Shown here in pieces: positions 52,790 to 62,306 of a stretch of 64,000 nucleotides of DNA. Source of the DNA: an uncultured Paraprevotella sp. (GTDB taxonomy: Bacteria > Bacteroidota > Bacteroidia > Bacteroidales > Bacteroidaceae); NCBI GenBank assembly GCA_944321525.1, contig CALULQ010000004.1:62001-126000 (forward strand). The letters run 5' to 3'. The translations under genes and the position numbers were made by a program. The first letter of the stretch is position 1. Every line of letters begins with the position of its first letter. A model generated the notes under the pieces. The model saw only the letters and a list, made by a program, of their open reading frames with translations, was not told where the DNA came from and searched no databases.

Positions 52790-55279
52790 TCAGTCTTGCC
52801 CGGCGTTGTTCCAATATTGTTCCAGCCGGTTGGCTTCCTCCTGGGTCAGGTGGATGACGGCCCCGTGCTTGGGCGCCTTGAAGTTGCTGGCCTTCATTTT
52901 GCTGGCCGGTTCCGTGAAGCGCCCGATGTTCTCGAAGTGCACGAAGTCGCTGGTCTCCACGAAACCGAAGTTGTGCGGGTTGATGCTGAACACGTCGTAC
53001 ATCAGCACCCACTTGTCCTCGCCGATGCGCTTCCACACGGTGGGCGCCTCGCAGGCCCCCGGTTCGAAGTCGATCCAGCGCGGGTCGTAGGCATATCCGC
53101 CGTCGATGCGGTCGGACACGGCATGCTTGATGCCCGAGCCGCCTTCGTGCGACACGTAGAACAAGTGATATTCCATCTTCTGCTTTTCCTCGTTCCAGAG
53201 CGGGGTGATGTCGCCGTCGATGGCCGACACGCCCGCCACCGGGTATTCGAAGAGAATCTGCGGCGTGGACTCGATGCGGTTGAAATCCTGGTTCACGTAG
53301 ACGTAGTAGAGCCGGTTCTGCTCATTGCCGAAACGCATGGTGAAGTAGACCATCATCCGTCCCGTGGCGGGGTCGTAGACCGTTTCGGGCGCCCATGCGC
53401 AGCCAATCTGCGCGAACTCCTTCGACAGCTGGTCGAAGCGGATATTGGCGCGCGTCCAGTGTATGAGGTCGAACGACTTCATCAGCACCAGCCCGCGGTT
53501 GTTGCCCCATCCGTAGAGTTTCCCGTCGCGTTCCCATTCCGTGTCGCGGTATCCCTCGCGCTGCGCGTAGATGTGCAGGTCGGTCATGGCCAGGTAGAAC
53601 CCGCCGTCCGGGCCGCGGTAGATGTGCGGGTCGCGTATGCCTTTCTGGTCGGCGATGGTGTCGCCGGCAATGATGGGTTTCCCGTCGTTGAGCGCCGTGA
53701 AGGTGTAGCCGTCGCGGCTGATGGCGGCGTGCAGGCTGTGGTCCTCGTCCTGGTGGTAGACCATGAGATAGGCCGCCATGTCCTTCTCCTGTGCCACGGC
53801 GTTGCGGTATTCGAAACCGGCGAAGGTCGTCTTGCCCTTTCCGGCGGCGAGCAGTGCCGGGCGCAGGGCGTAGAACCCGCCATGGTTGTTGTGGTGGTAA
53901 CCGGAGACGTCGATGCCCTCGGCCAGCTGTTCCCAAGCCTGCCCGTCGGGACTGACGGAGATGGACAGCCGGTTGGCGCGGTTGAGCAACCGCACGTGGA
54001 AGTGGCGCTTGCAGTCCGAGCGCAGGGTCTGCGCCGGTTTCCCGTCGCGGTAGATGATGAAGTCCTTGCCGTCCGATGCCAGTCCGGCGAAGGCCTCCTC
54101 GTCGTAGAAGAGCACGAGGCCGCCGGTGGCGCCTTTCGCGAGGCGGATTTCCGTCTCCACCTCATAGCTCTTGTCCGTGGCGGTGACCGTCAGCAGGCGT
54201 CCGTCGGCGGGCGATTTCCCCTTGCCTTTCACGGTGAGCCCCGTCTGGCCGAAGGAGAGGGCTTCGGGGGCATACTCCTTCCAGAACGCCCATTGCAGTC
54301 CCAGTTCCGTGCCCGAGAAGTCGTCCGACAGCGTCATGGCCTGTTCCGGCGATGCCGTTGCGGCCATGGGTGCGGCGTCGCGCTTCAGTTTGAGCCAGCC
54401 GTCGGCGGTCCATTCCACCGGGTCGATGAGCGTCTGGCGTCCCAGCGTGTGGTAGCCTTGCGCGTAGGCGTGGTAGACAATCCACCAGTTGCCGTCGGCG
54501 TCGTCGATTACGGTGCCATGGCCTTTCGACCACCACGGTTCGCTGGCGTTGTAAGTGTGCACGAGCGGATTGTAGGGCGAGTTCTCCCATGGGCCGAACA
54601 CGCTTTTCGAGCGCGCCACCACGGCCATGTGGCTGGTGGCCGGTCCGGCCGTTCCGCCTTCGGCCGACACCATGTAATAGTAGCCGTCGTGGAAGAGCAG
54701 TTTGGGGCTTTCGAGGAACATCTCCTTGCCTTCTGTCTCCCAGTTGCGCGGCCACTGCCAGCCGTCGTACACCTTGCGCTTCTCGCCGGTCACTTTCAGC
54801 CCATCGTCGCTCAGCGGGGCGATGATGCCTTTGTCCACGAAGAGATAGCGCCGTCCGTCCTCGCCCACCACGTGGCCGGGGTCGATGCCGCCCAGTTCGA
54901 GCTTCACCGGCTGGCTCCACGGGCCGCGTATGTCGTCGGCATAGATGACGTAGTTGGCGCCGGCCGCGGGGTAATAGATGTAGTAGCGCCCCTCGTGCTT
55001 CACCAGTTCAGGGGCGAACACGGAGCCGTTGCACGACGTCAGCGCGCGGGTCACGGGCTTCCAGTTCACCAAGTCGGTGGAGTGCCATATCAGCAGCCCC
55101 GGCGCATAATAGAAAGAAGAATGCGTCATGTAGAAATCTTTTCCGTCCCTGATGATAGAAGGGTCGGGGTAGTCTCCGGCCAGCATCAGGCGGGGGACGG
55201 TCTGTGCCCGTCCGGCCGTGAAGCCCATGCAGAGCAACAGCAGGCCGAGCAGGAGTTTGTTCCTAAGGGAATGTTTCAT
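52790..55279 (-). CDS. Secreted enzyme with two GH43-like domains
   Basis: 829 residues with a signal peptide (about 1-25). Domain 1 (about 30-305) is a GH43 five-bladed propeller: base in GDYPDPSIIRDG, pKa-modulating Asp in GGIDPGHVVGEDG, acid in EMFLESPKLLFHDGYYYM. A beta-sandwich (about 315-500) follows (LSDDFSGTELGLQWAFWKEY). Domain 2 (about 505-800) is again propeller-like: GIRDPHIYRGPDGGFYLAM, CAWAPETVYD and VSAIDGDITPLW supply Asp, Glu and Asp at matching places. GH43 enzymes are mostly alpha-L-arabinofuranosidases, beta-xylosidases or galactosidases. Tandem domains suggest cleavage of two linkages in one glycan. Own promoter and terminator. Confidence 0.88.
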   Translation of the reverse strand: MKHSLRNKLLLGLLLLCMGFTAGRAQTVPRLMLAGDYPDPSIIRDGKDFYMTHSSFYYAPGLLIWHSTDLVNWKPVTRALTSCNGSVFAPELVKHEGRYYIYYPAAGANYVIYADDIRGPWSQPVKLELGGIDPGHVVGEDGRRYLFVDKGIIAPLSDDGLKVTGEKRKVYDGWQWPRNWETEGKEMFLESPKLLFHDGYYYMVSAEGGTAGPATSHMAVVARSKSVFGPWENSPYNPLVHTYNASEPWWSKGHGTVIDDADGNWWIVYHAYAQGYHTLGRQTLIDPVEWTADGWLKLKRDAAPMAATASPEQAMTLSDDFSGTELGLQWAFWKEYAPEALSFGQTGLTVKGKGKSPADGRLLTVTATDKSYEVETEIRLAKGATGGLVLFYDEEAFAGLASDGKDFIIYRDGKPAQTLRSDCKRHFHVRLLNRANRLSISVSPDGQAWEQLAEGIDVSGYHHNNHGGFYALRPALLAAGKGKTTFAGFEYRNAVAQEKDMAAYLMVYHQDEDHSLHAAISRDGYTFTALNDGKPIIAGDTIADQKGIRDPHIYRGPDGGFYLAMTDLHIYAQREGYRDTEWERDGKLYGWGNNRGLVLMKSFDLIHWTRANIRFDQLSKEFAQIGCAWAPETVYDPATGRMMVYFTMRFGNEQNRLYYVYVNQDFNRIESTPQILFEYPVAGVSAIDGDITPLWNEEKQKMEYHLFYVSHEGGSGIKHAVSDRIDGGYAYDPRWIDFEPGACEAPTVWKRIGEDKWVLMYDVFSINPHNFGFVETSDFVHFENIGRFTEPASKMKASNFKAPKHGAVIHLTQEEANRLEQYWNNAGQD

Positions 55280-56162
55280 GGATGATAGTTTTAAAAAGTG
55301 AATAAGTGTATTGTGTGCCCAAAGTTATATAATTTGAAGGTGAGAGGGGGAGTGCGGGGCGGCAGAGGGCCTCCGTTTTAAAATTGTTTAACGCAATCGG
55401 AGTCCTTCCCGGCCTTTTGGCTCTGCCGGGGCGCCTGCCCGGCGCGGTTGACGTTTTGTCAAATTGTCATTTGCGGCGGCGGAGAATCGCGTATTTGCGG
55501 ACGGGTGGCGGATTGTTCCCGAACAGCTGATTCTCGCGCGGCGGGGGCCGGACAAAATGAAAGGCAAAGCCCGGCGCGGGCTTTGCGGCTGCGCGCGGGG
55601 AATGGGGCGCATGCCGCAAGGCGCACGGCGGTGAGTCAGCAAAAAGCCTGTTTTCCTGTCATTCCGACAATGGCGGGAGTGGTGGCGGAAGGCGCCGGTT
55701 AGATGAAAAAGAGGGCCGGGACGCGGTGTCCGGAGTCGTTTCCTGCACGAAAACAAGGCGGCGTGCGGGAAGCGGAACACCGCCTTGCGCACAAAAAAAG
55801 TGTTTATTGCGCATTGCGATGGCCTTTGGAGCGCCCGGAAACCGGCTGTTTTGCCCCTTTTTGAGTCAGTTTGTGCCGCCGATAGTTAATTTTTGCATGC
55901 AAAATCTGGCTCTTTCAAGCTTGCTGTCGGAATGCCCGGTCAGCAAAAAACGATGAAACCCTTTCTTCTTGTCGTTGAGGAAGGCTTTTTGCTGTCACCT
56001 TGTCCTGATGGTTTTATTGTTTGAATAAAAGGTTCATTCGCTTCCTATCCTCGTTCGGCGGCGTCTGTTTGTAAGCCTTCTTCGCCGCGCGGTTGGAGGA
56101 GAGTTGGTGCGGATTTCGTTTTAGTGCGTCTTCTTGTCAAGTCGGTGCCCGGTTGCGTCGCC
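55280..56162. other. 883-base gap without a recognisable gene
   Basis: Between the GH43 gene and topB. It contains the GH43 promoter, a 9-bp perfect hairpin gcaaagccc/gggctttgc (55564-55586), and a second hairpin caaggcggcgtg/caccgccttg (55754-55787) that on the minus strand is followed by ttttcg. Open frames here show no family resemblance. The second hairpin is a plausible late terminator for topB or for an unannotated small transcript. Confidence 0.5.
55320..55327 (-). promoter_or_regulatory. Promoter of the tandem GH43 gene, -7 box TAACTTTG
   Basis: Exact TAnnTTTG match on the minus strand, 41 bases ahead of the GH43 start. Confidence 0.6.
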
Positions 56163-58292
56163 CTATGCCGGATGCTCGAAAGGCAGGCGGAAGGCGCACC
56201 CGTTCTTCCATTCCGAGCAGCCGAAGGCCGTTTTGCCCCGTATGATGTGCCCCTTGCCACAGAGCGGACAGGGGTCGCCCTCCTTGGGTTGCGATGCGGT
56301 GGTCGCCGCGTTGTCGGGCCGGGGTGTGGCGGCCTTCTTGCGTGCCGTCTTCTTGGGTGCGGCGTTTTTGGTTTTGGTTGCCGTCTTCTTGCCTTTGGGC
56401 GCGGGCGCTTCTTCCCTTGCCTCCGTGACGCGGCGGTTGGAGTTGTCCGCCAGCACGGTGTGCACGATGTCGGTCACCATCTGTTTCAGTTCGTCGAGGA
56501 ACGTCTTGGCGTCGTAGTCCTTCTTCTCGATGAGGCGCAGTTTGCGTTCCCAGATGCCGGTGAGTTCGGCGCTCTTGAGCAGTTCTTCGTGGATGAGGCT
56601 GATGAGTTCCACGCCCGTCGGGGTGGCGAAGAGGCTTTTCCGCTCCTGCCGTATGTAGTGGCGCTTGAAGAGCGTCTGTATGATGGCGGCGCGGGTGGAC
56701 GGGCGGCCTATGCCGTTCTCCTTCAGTGCGTCGCGCAGTTCGTCGTCGTCCACGAGCCGTCCGGCCGTCTCCATGGCGCGGAGCAGCGTGGCCTCGGTGT
56801 ACGGCTTGGGCGGTTGTGTCCATTTCTCGGCCAGGTCCGGCACGTGCGGTCCGCTTTCCCCCTTCACGAAGGCGGGCAGCGTGCGCTCCTCTTCGGTGGG
56901 TTTGCCGCCGTTGTCCCGTGCCTTGGCGGCGTCCTGTGCGTAGACGTCGCGCCAGCCCGGTTCCAGGATTTGCTTGCCCGTGGCCTTGAAGGGAATGCCT
57001 GCCGTCTCGCCCAGCACCGTGGTGGTGGCAAAGCGGCAGTCGGGATAGAAGGCGGCGATGAAGCGGCGGGCCACCATGTCGAACACTTTCTGCTCGTCCG
57101 GCGTGAGGCCGCGCGGGGCCACGCCCGTAGGAATGATGGCGTGGTGGTCGGTCACCTTCGACGAGTCGAACACCTTCTTGCTCTTCTTCAGCGGCGCGCC
57201 GCGCAGGGGGGCGAGCAGCGGCCCGTATTCCCCGGCGATGCCGTTGAGGATGCCGCCCGCCTTGGGGTAGATGTCGTCGCTCAGGAAGGTGGTGTCCACG
57301 CGCGGGTAGGTGGTCACCTTTTTTTCGTATAAGGATTGGATGAGTTGCAGGGTGAGGTCGGACGAGAAACCCAGCCGGCGGTTGCACTCCACCTGCAGCG
57401 ACGTCAGGTCGTAGAGGCGCGGCGGGGCCTCGGTGCCGTTCTTCTTCGTCACGGAAGTGATGGTGAACGGCGCGTCTTTGATGAGTTCCAAGGCTTTCCG
57501 TCCCTCTTCCTCCGAGGCGAATCCGCGGCGGGCGGCGTCGTTGCCCTTGTTGCTTTTCTTTTCCTCGCCGTCGGTTTCCCCTTCCTCGTCCTGTCCTTCG
57601 AGCACGACGGTGAAGGTCGTGTCGCGGTAGTTGGTGGTCAGCACCCAATAAGGTTCGGGCTTGAAGTTCTCGATTTCCTGCTGCCGGTGGACGATGAGGG
57701 CGAGGGTGGGGGTCTGCACGCGGCCGATGCTCAGCACCTGCCGCCCCTGCGCGTATTTCAGGGTGTAGAGGCGCGTGGCGTTCATGCCGAGGGTCCAGTC
57801 GCCGATGGCGCGGCTCAGCCCCGCCTCGTAGAGCGACTGATATTCGCTTTGGTCCTTCAGGTTCTGGAATCCTTCGCGTATGGCCTCTTCCGTGAGCGAG
57901 GAAATCCAGAGCCGCTTCACGGGGCAGTGCGCTCCCGCCTTCTGCATCACCCAGCGCTGTATGAGTTCGCCTTCCTGTCCGGCATCCCCGCAGTTGATGA
58001 TGAGTTCGGCGGCCTGCATGAGCTGTTCTATGACGCGGAACTGCTCCTCGATCCCGCGGTCGTTCTTCAGCTTGATGCCGAAGCGCGGGGGAATCATGGG
58101 CAACGAAGAAAGGCTCCACGCCTTCCAGAGCGGGGAATATTCGTGCGGTTCCTTCAGCTCACAGAGATGGCCGAAGGTCCAGGTCACCTGGTAGCCGTTT
58201 CCTTCCATGTATTGGCGGTGGTCTTGTGTGGCACCCAGCACTTTGGCGATGTCTCGGCCCACGCTGGGTTTCTCGGCAATGCAAACAATCAT
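56163..58292 (-). CDS. topB: DNA topoisomerase III
   Basis: 709 residues from the ATG at 58292; the longer frame runs through the promoter into the antiporter region. TOPRIM domain at 1 to about 140 (IVCIAEKPSVGRDIA; acidic DAGQEGE at 103-109). Catalytic tyrosine Y329 in TTYPRVDT; IGRPSTRAAIIQTL near 555. The C-terminus has an Ala/Lys-rich linker (about 620-665) and one zinc ribbon (CPLCGKGH, then GCSEWKNGC). It relaxes and decatenates DNA by single-strand passage. Nothing mobile surrounds it, so it looks like the chromosomal copy. Confidence 0.96.
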   Translation of the reverse strand: MIVCIAEKPSVGRDIAKVLGATQDHRQYMEGNGYQVTWTFGHLCELKEPHEYSPLWKAWSLSSLPMIPPRFGIKLKNDRGIEEQFRVIEQLMQAAELIINCGDAGQEGELIQRWVMQKAGAHCPVKRLWISSLTEEAIREGFQNLKDQSEYQSLYEAGLSRAIGDWTLGMNATRLYTLKYAQGRQVLSIGRVQTPTLALIVHRQQEIENFKPEPYWVLTTNYRDTTFTVVLEGQDEEGETDGEEKKSNKGNDAARRGFASEEEGRKALELIKDAPFTITSVTKKNGTEAPPRLYDLTSLQVECNRRLGFSSDLTLQLIQSLYEKKVTTYPRVDTTFLSDDIYPKAGGILNGIAGEYGPLLAPLRGAPLKKSKKVFDSSKVTDHHAIIPTGVAPRGLTPDEQKVFDMVARRFIAAFYPDCRFATTTVLGETAGIPFKATGKQILEPGWRDVYAQDAAKARDNGGKPTEEERTLPAFVKGESGPHVPDLAEKWTQPPKPYTEATLLRAMETAGRLVDDDELRDALKENGIGRPSTRAAIIQTLFKRHYIRQERKSLFATPTGVELISLIHEELLKSAELTGIWERKLRLIEKKDYDAKTFLDELKQMVTDIVHTVLADNSNRRVTEAREEAPAPKGKKTATKTKNAAPKKTARKKAATPRPDNAATTASQPKEGDPCPLCGKGHIIRGKTAFGCSEWKNGCAFRLPFEHPA

Positions 58293-58319
58293 GCGGTTCT
58301 TCTGAATGAATTCGAGGTG

Positions 58320-58327
58320 CAAAGATA
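58320..58327 (-). promoter_or_regulatory. topB promoter, -7 box TATCTTTG
   Basis: Exact match on the minus strand, 27 bases before the topB start. It is the mirror image of the antiporter box at 58349. Confidence 0.65.
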
Positions 58328-58348
58328 CGCTTTTTGAGGGAAAAAGAG

Positions 58349-58356
58349 TATCTTTG
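58349..58356 (+). promoter_or_regulatory. Antiporter promoter, -7 box TATCTTTG
   Basis: Exact match on the plus strand, leaving a leader of about 130 bases before the antiporter start. The two divergent -7 boxes are 21 bases apart and form an inverted repeat (caaagata ... tatctttg). Confidence 0.6.
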
Positions 58357-58490
58357 CAGAGGCGTAAATGAGTAGAAATATTGAGGGACGGCAGGCTTTC
58401 CCGGCGGTGTCCCTTTGGGTGTCGACCGGCAGCCCGGACCATGAAAGCGGCGACCGGGGCATTAACCGTATTTAAAGAAAAACAAGAACG

Positions 58491-59936
58491 ATGAACGTAT
58501 CCGTGGAGATGGGGCTGCTGGTGGCAGCCGTGTTGATTTTTTGCAGTATCCTGATTAGCAAGACGGGCTACCGCTTCGGCGTGCCCACGTTGCTGATGTT
58601 CCTGGTGGCCGGCATGTGTTTCGGTACCGACGGGCTGGGCATCCAGTTCGACGACGCTTCCGGGGCGCAAAGCATAGGAATGGTGGCCTTGAGCATCATC
58701 CTTTTCACGGGTGGAATGGACACCAAGATAGAAGAAATCCGCCCGGTGTGGAAGCCGGGCGCGGTGCTGGCCACGCTGGGCGTGCTGCTCACCACGGTGT
58801 TCACCGGCCTTTTTGTCTACGGAATCTCGTTGTGGAAGCACGAAGCCGTGATTGGTTTCAGCCTGATTGGTTCATTGCTGCTGGCGGCCACCATGTCGTC
58901 CACCGACTCGGCTTCGGTGTTCAACATCCTGCGCTCGCAACGCATCCGGCTGAAGGAGAACCTCCGTCCGCTGCTGGAGCTGGAGAGCGGTAGCAACGAC
59001 CCCATGGCCTATCTGCTCACCATCATCCTCATCCAGTGCATGCAGGCGGGGCAGGTGACGGCTTGGGGCGTGGCGTCTTCCTTCCTGTTGCAGTTTGTCG
59101 TGGGCGTGGCGGGCGGTTACGTGTTGGGCCGCGCGGCGGTGTGGGTGGTCAACCACGTGGGGTTGCGCAATGCCGAGCTGTATTCCATCATGGTGCTCAC
59201 CTTTGTCTTCATCATTTATTGCTCCGTCTACTTGTGCCAGGGCAATGGCTACCTGGCGGTGTATGTGGCCGGCATGGTGATGGGCAACAGCCGCCTGTTC
59301 AAGAAACGCGAGGTGACGCGTTTCCTCGACGGTATGACGTGGCTTCTGCAGGTGGTGATGTTCCTCATCCTTGGGTTGCTGGTCAATCCGCACGAGATGC
59401 TTCCGGTGGCGGTGGTGAGCGTGCTGGTGGGTGTCTTCATGATTGTGGTGGGCCGTCCGCTCAGCGTTTGGCTTTGCCTGTTGCCCTTCAGGAGGAAGTT
59501 CTCGCCGCGTGCGCAAGTGTTCATCTCATGGGTGGGGCTCCGCGGGGCGGCTCCGATACTGTTTGCCACCTATCCCGTTGTGGCCGAGGTGGAAGGTGCG
59601 CGGCAGATTTTCAACATCGTGTTTTTCGTCACTCTCCTGTCGTTGCTCTTCCAAGGCATGTCCTTGCCTTGGGCGGCACGCCGGCTAGGCCTGACCGACA
59701 ATGCGCCGGAGACGGGCGACAACTTCGGGGTGGAAATTCCGGAGGATGTGGGCACGGCTTTGCGCGAGGTGCCCTGCACGGCCGAGATGCTTGCCCGCGG
59801 CCGCTACATCCGCGACCTGGCCTTGCCGCCGGGCGTGCTGGTGATGATGGTCAAGCGGGGCGACCGCTACATCGTGCCGGGCGGGAGCGTGGAACTGCAG
59901 GAAGGCGACGTGCTTTTGCTTATATCTGAAAAATAG
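58491..59936 (+). CDS. Potassium/proton antiporter, CPA1 family (NhaP2/CvrA type)
   Basis: 481 residues with about 12-13 membrane helices over residues 1-395. The ion-site signatures are seen in STDSASVFNILRSQ and LELESGSNDPMAYLLT, and VGLRGAAPILFATYPVVA near residue 346. The C-terminal cytoplasmic part (about 415-481) is a TrkA-C/RCK-like domain (LALPPGVLVMMVKRGDRYIV, VELQEGDVLLLIS). It exchanges cytoplasmic K+ (or Na+) for H+. Single gene, divergent from topB. Confidence 0.93.
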   Translation: MNVSVEMGLLVAAVLIFCSILISKTGYRFGVPTLLMFLVAGMCFGTDGLGIQFDDASGAQSIGMVALSIILFTGGMDTKIEEIRPVWKPGAVLATLGVLLTTVFTGLFVYGISLWKHEAVIGFSLIGSLLLAATMSSTDSASVFNILRSQRIRLKENLRPLLELESGSNDPMAYLLTIILIQCMQAGQVTAWGVASSFLLQFVVGVAGGYVLGRAAVWVVNHVGLRNAELYSIMVLTFVFIIYCSVYLCQGNGYLAVYVAGMVMGNSRLFKKREVTRFLDGMTWLLQVVMFLILGLLVNPHEMLPVAVVSVLVGVFMIVVGRPLSVWLCLLPFRRKFSPRAQVFISWVGLRGAAPILFATYPVVAEVEGARQIFNIVFFVTLLSLLFQGMSLPWAARRLGLTDNAPETGDNFGVEIPEDVGTALREVPCTAEMLARGRYIRDLALPPGVLVMMVKRGDRYIVPGGSVELQEGDVLLLISEK

Positions 59937-60067
59937 GTGATGCCGCGCCGCGGCGTCACGGAGAATAATGCGCAGCCGCAGGCAGAGCCGACAACAGGCT
60001 CCGTCTGCGGCTACGTCGTGGAAGCCCCGTAGCCGGAAGAGGGTAAGGGGACAGTCCGAAACGGAAA

Positions 60068-60103
60068 CGCCCCGCCGACGGACTTGCGTTCCGTGGCGGG
60101 GCG
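60068..60103 (-). terminator. Terminator of the mutA-mutB operon
   Basis: cgccccgcc and ggcggggcg form a perfect 9-bp stem, with an inner acgga/tccgt stem. On the minus strand it is followed by tttccgtttc. It sits 35 bases past the mutB stop. Confidence 0.7.
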
Positions 60104-60137
60104 GGATAGCGTGCCTCTTGTTAAAAGGCGGCGTGGC

Positions 60138-62306
60138 TTATTCCTCTTTGTCGAGCAGGATTTTCATCATCTCGCAGGCGGCCTTGGCCACCGACGTGCC
60201 CGGGCCGAAGATGGCGGCCACGCCGGCACGGTAGAGGAAGTCATAGTCCTGGGCGGGGATGACACCGCCGGCAATGACCATGATGTCCTCGCGGCCCAGG
60301 CGCTTCAGCTCGTCGATGACTTGCGGGACGAGCGTCTTGTGCCCGGCGGCCAGCGAACTTACGCCGAGGATGTTCACGTCGTTCTCTACGGCTTCGCGTG
60401 CGGCTTCGGCCGGAGTCTGGAACAGCGGCCCCATGTCGACGTCGAAACCGCAGTCGGCATAACCCGTGGCACACACTTTCGCTCCGCGGTCGTGCCCGTC
60501 CTGTCCCATCTTGGCAATCATGATGCGCGGGCGGCGGCCCTCCTGCTTGGCGAACTCTTCCGTCAACTCGCACGCCCGTGCGAAGTCGGCGTCTTTTTGG
60601 CTTTCAGATGAATACACTTGTGAAATGGTTCTGATGACAGCTTTATACCGGCCCACGACAGCTTCGCAGGCGTCTGAAATCTCTCCCAACGTGGCGCGTA
60701 CGCCGGCAGCCTTCACGGCCAGGTCGAGCAAGTTGTGCTCGCTCTTCTTCCCGTCGTGCCATTCGCGCACGCACTCGGTGATGTCGGCCAGCGCTTTCTT
60801 CACGGCTTCGTTGTCGCGGGTGGCGCGGAGCTGCTTCAGGTGCTCGACCTGCTCGTTGCGCACGGCCGTGTTGTCCACCTCGAGGATGTCGATGGGGTCT
60901 TCGTGCGGCAGGCGGTACTTGTTCACGCCCACGATGGTCTGTGCGCCCGAGTCGATACGGGCCTGCGTGCGTGCAGCCGCTTCCTCAATGCGCATCTTGG
61001 GCAATCCGGTCTCAATGGCTTTGGCCATGCCGCCGAGCTTCTCGATTTCCTGGATGTGTTCCCAAGCCTTGTGCGCCAGTTCGTTGGTGAGCGTCTCCAC
61101 GTAGTAAGAGCCGGCCCACGGGTCGATGTGCTTGCACACCTGCGTCTCGTTCTGGATGTAAATCTGCGTGTTGCGCGCGATGCGGGCCGAGAAGTCGGTC
61201 GGCAGGGCGATGGCCTCGTCCAGCGAGTTGGTGTGGAGCGACTGGGTGTGTCCCAGCACGGCGGCCATGGCCTCGATGCACGTGCGGCCCACGTTGTTGA
61301 ACGGGTCCTGCTCGGTGAGCGACCAGCCGGAAGTCTGCGAGTGGGTGCGCAGCGCCATGGACTTCGGGTTCTTCGCGCCGAAGCTCTTCACGATTTTGGC
61401 CCACAGCATGCGGGCGGCCCTCATCTTGGCGATTTCCATGAAATGGTTCATGCCGATGGCCCAGAAGAAGGAAAGGCGCGGGGCGAAGGCGTCGATGTCG
61501 ATGCCGGCGTTCACGCCCGCACGGATGTAGTCGATACCGTCGGCCAGCGTGTAGGCCAGCTCGATGTCAGCCGTGGCTCCTGCTTCCTGCATGTGGTAGC
61601 CCGAGATGGAGATGGAGTTGAACTTCGGCATCTTCTGAGAAGTGTACTCGAAGATGTCGGCGATGATCTTCATGGAGAAGGCGGGCGGATAGATGTACGT
61701 ATTGCGCACCATGAACTCCTTGAGGATGTCGTTCTGGATTGTTCCGGCCATTTCTTCCAATTGTGCGCCTTGTTCCAGCCCGGCGTTGATATAGAAGGCC
61801 AGCACGGGCAGCACGGCGCCGTTCATGGTCATGGACACCGACATCTTGTTCAAGGGAATGCCCTCGAAGAGCACCTTCATGTTCTCCAGCGAGCAGATGG
61901 AGACGCCGGCCTTGCCCACGTCGCCCACCACGCGCTCATTGTCCGGGTCGTAGCCCCGGTGCGTGGGAAGGTCGAAGGCCACGGAGAGGCCTTTTTGTCC
62001 GCTCGCCAGGTTGCGGCGGTAGAAGGCATTGCTCTCCTCCGCGGTGGAGAACCCGGCGTATTGGCGGATGGTCCACGGGCGGAAGGGGTACATCATGCTG
62101 TACGGGCCACGCAGGAACGGCGGAATGCCGGCGGCGAAGTCCAAGTGCTCCATGCCCTCCAAGTCTTCCTTGGTGTACACGGGTTGGATGTCAATCTGTT
62201 CCGGCGTCTTCCAGTTGGCGGTGATGCCGTTCTCCTTTTGCCAGTCTCGGCCGTTCTCATGGGCGAAACCGGCGAATATGTCTATGTCTTTGAAATTCTG
62301 TCTCAT
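60138..62306 (-). CDS. mutB: Methylmalonyl-CoA mutase large (alpha) subunit
   Basis: 722 residues. N-terminal TIM barrel with the acyl-CoA site ([22 protein letters not shown] and [14 protein letters not shown] as separate blocks). C-terminal B12-binding domain (about 590-720) with the base-off motif D603-G-H605-D-R-G608 and [14 protein letters not shown]-like GVSSLAAGH. It converts succinyl-CoA and methylmalonyl-CoA into each other in propionate formation. Start overlaps the mutA stop by 4 bases (ATGA). MeaB at 26.8 kb is the expected chaperone. Confidence 0.97.
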   Translation of the reverse strand: MRQNFKDIDIFAGFAHENGRDWQKENGITANWKTPEQIDIQPVYTKEDLEGMEHLDFAAGIPPFLRGPYSMMYPFRPWTIRQYAGFSTAEESNAFYRRNLASGQKGLSVAFDLPTHRGYDPDNERVVGDVGKAGVSICSLENMKVLFEGIPLNKMSVSMTMNGAVLPVLAFYINAGLEQGAQLEEMAGTIQNDILKEFMVRNTYIYPPAFSMKIIADIFEYTSQKMPKFNSISISGYHMQEAGATADIELAYTLADGIDYIRAGVNAGIDIDAFAPRLSFFWAIGMNHFMEIAKMRAARMLWAKIVKSFGAKNPKSMALRTHSQTSGWSLTEQDPFNNVGRTCIEAMAAVLGHTQSLHTNSLDEAIALPTDFSARIARNTQIYIQNETQVCKHIDPWAGSYYVETLTNELAHKAWEHIQEIEKLGGMAKAIETGLPKMRIEEAAARTQARIDSGAQTIVGVNKYRLPHEDPIDILEVDNTAVRNEQVEHLKQLRATRDNEAVKKALADITECVREWHDGKKSEHNLLDLAVKAAGVRATLGEISDACEAVVGRYKAVIRTISQVYSSESQKDADFARACELTEEFAKQEGRRPRIMIAKMGQDGHDRGAKVCATGYADCGFDVDMGPLFQTPAEAAREAVENDVNILGVSSLAAGHKTLVPQVIDELKRLGREDIMVIAGGVIPAQDYDFLYRAGVAAIFGPGTSVAKAACEMMKILLDKEE

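Noticed and set aside
56163-58292. topB as a sign of an integrative conjugative element
   Set aside because: No relaxase, tra, integrase or att-like repeats are nearby; neighbours are housekeeping genes.
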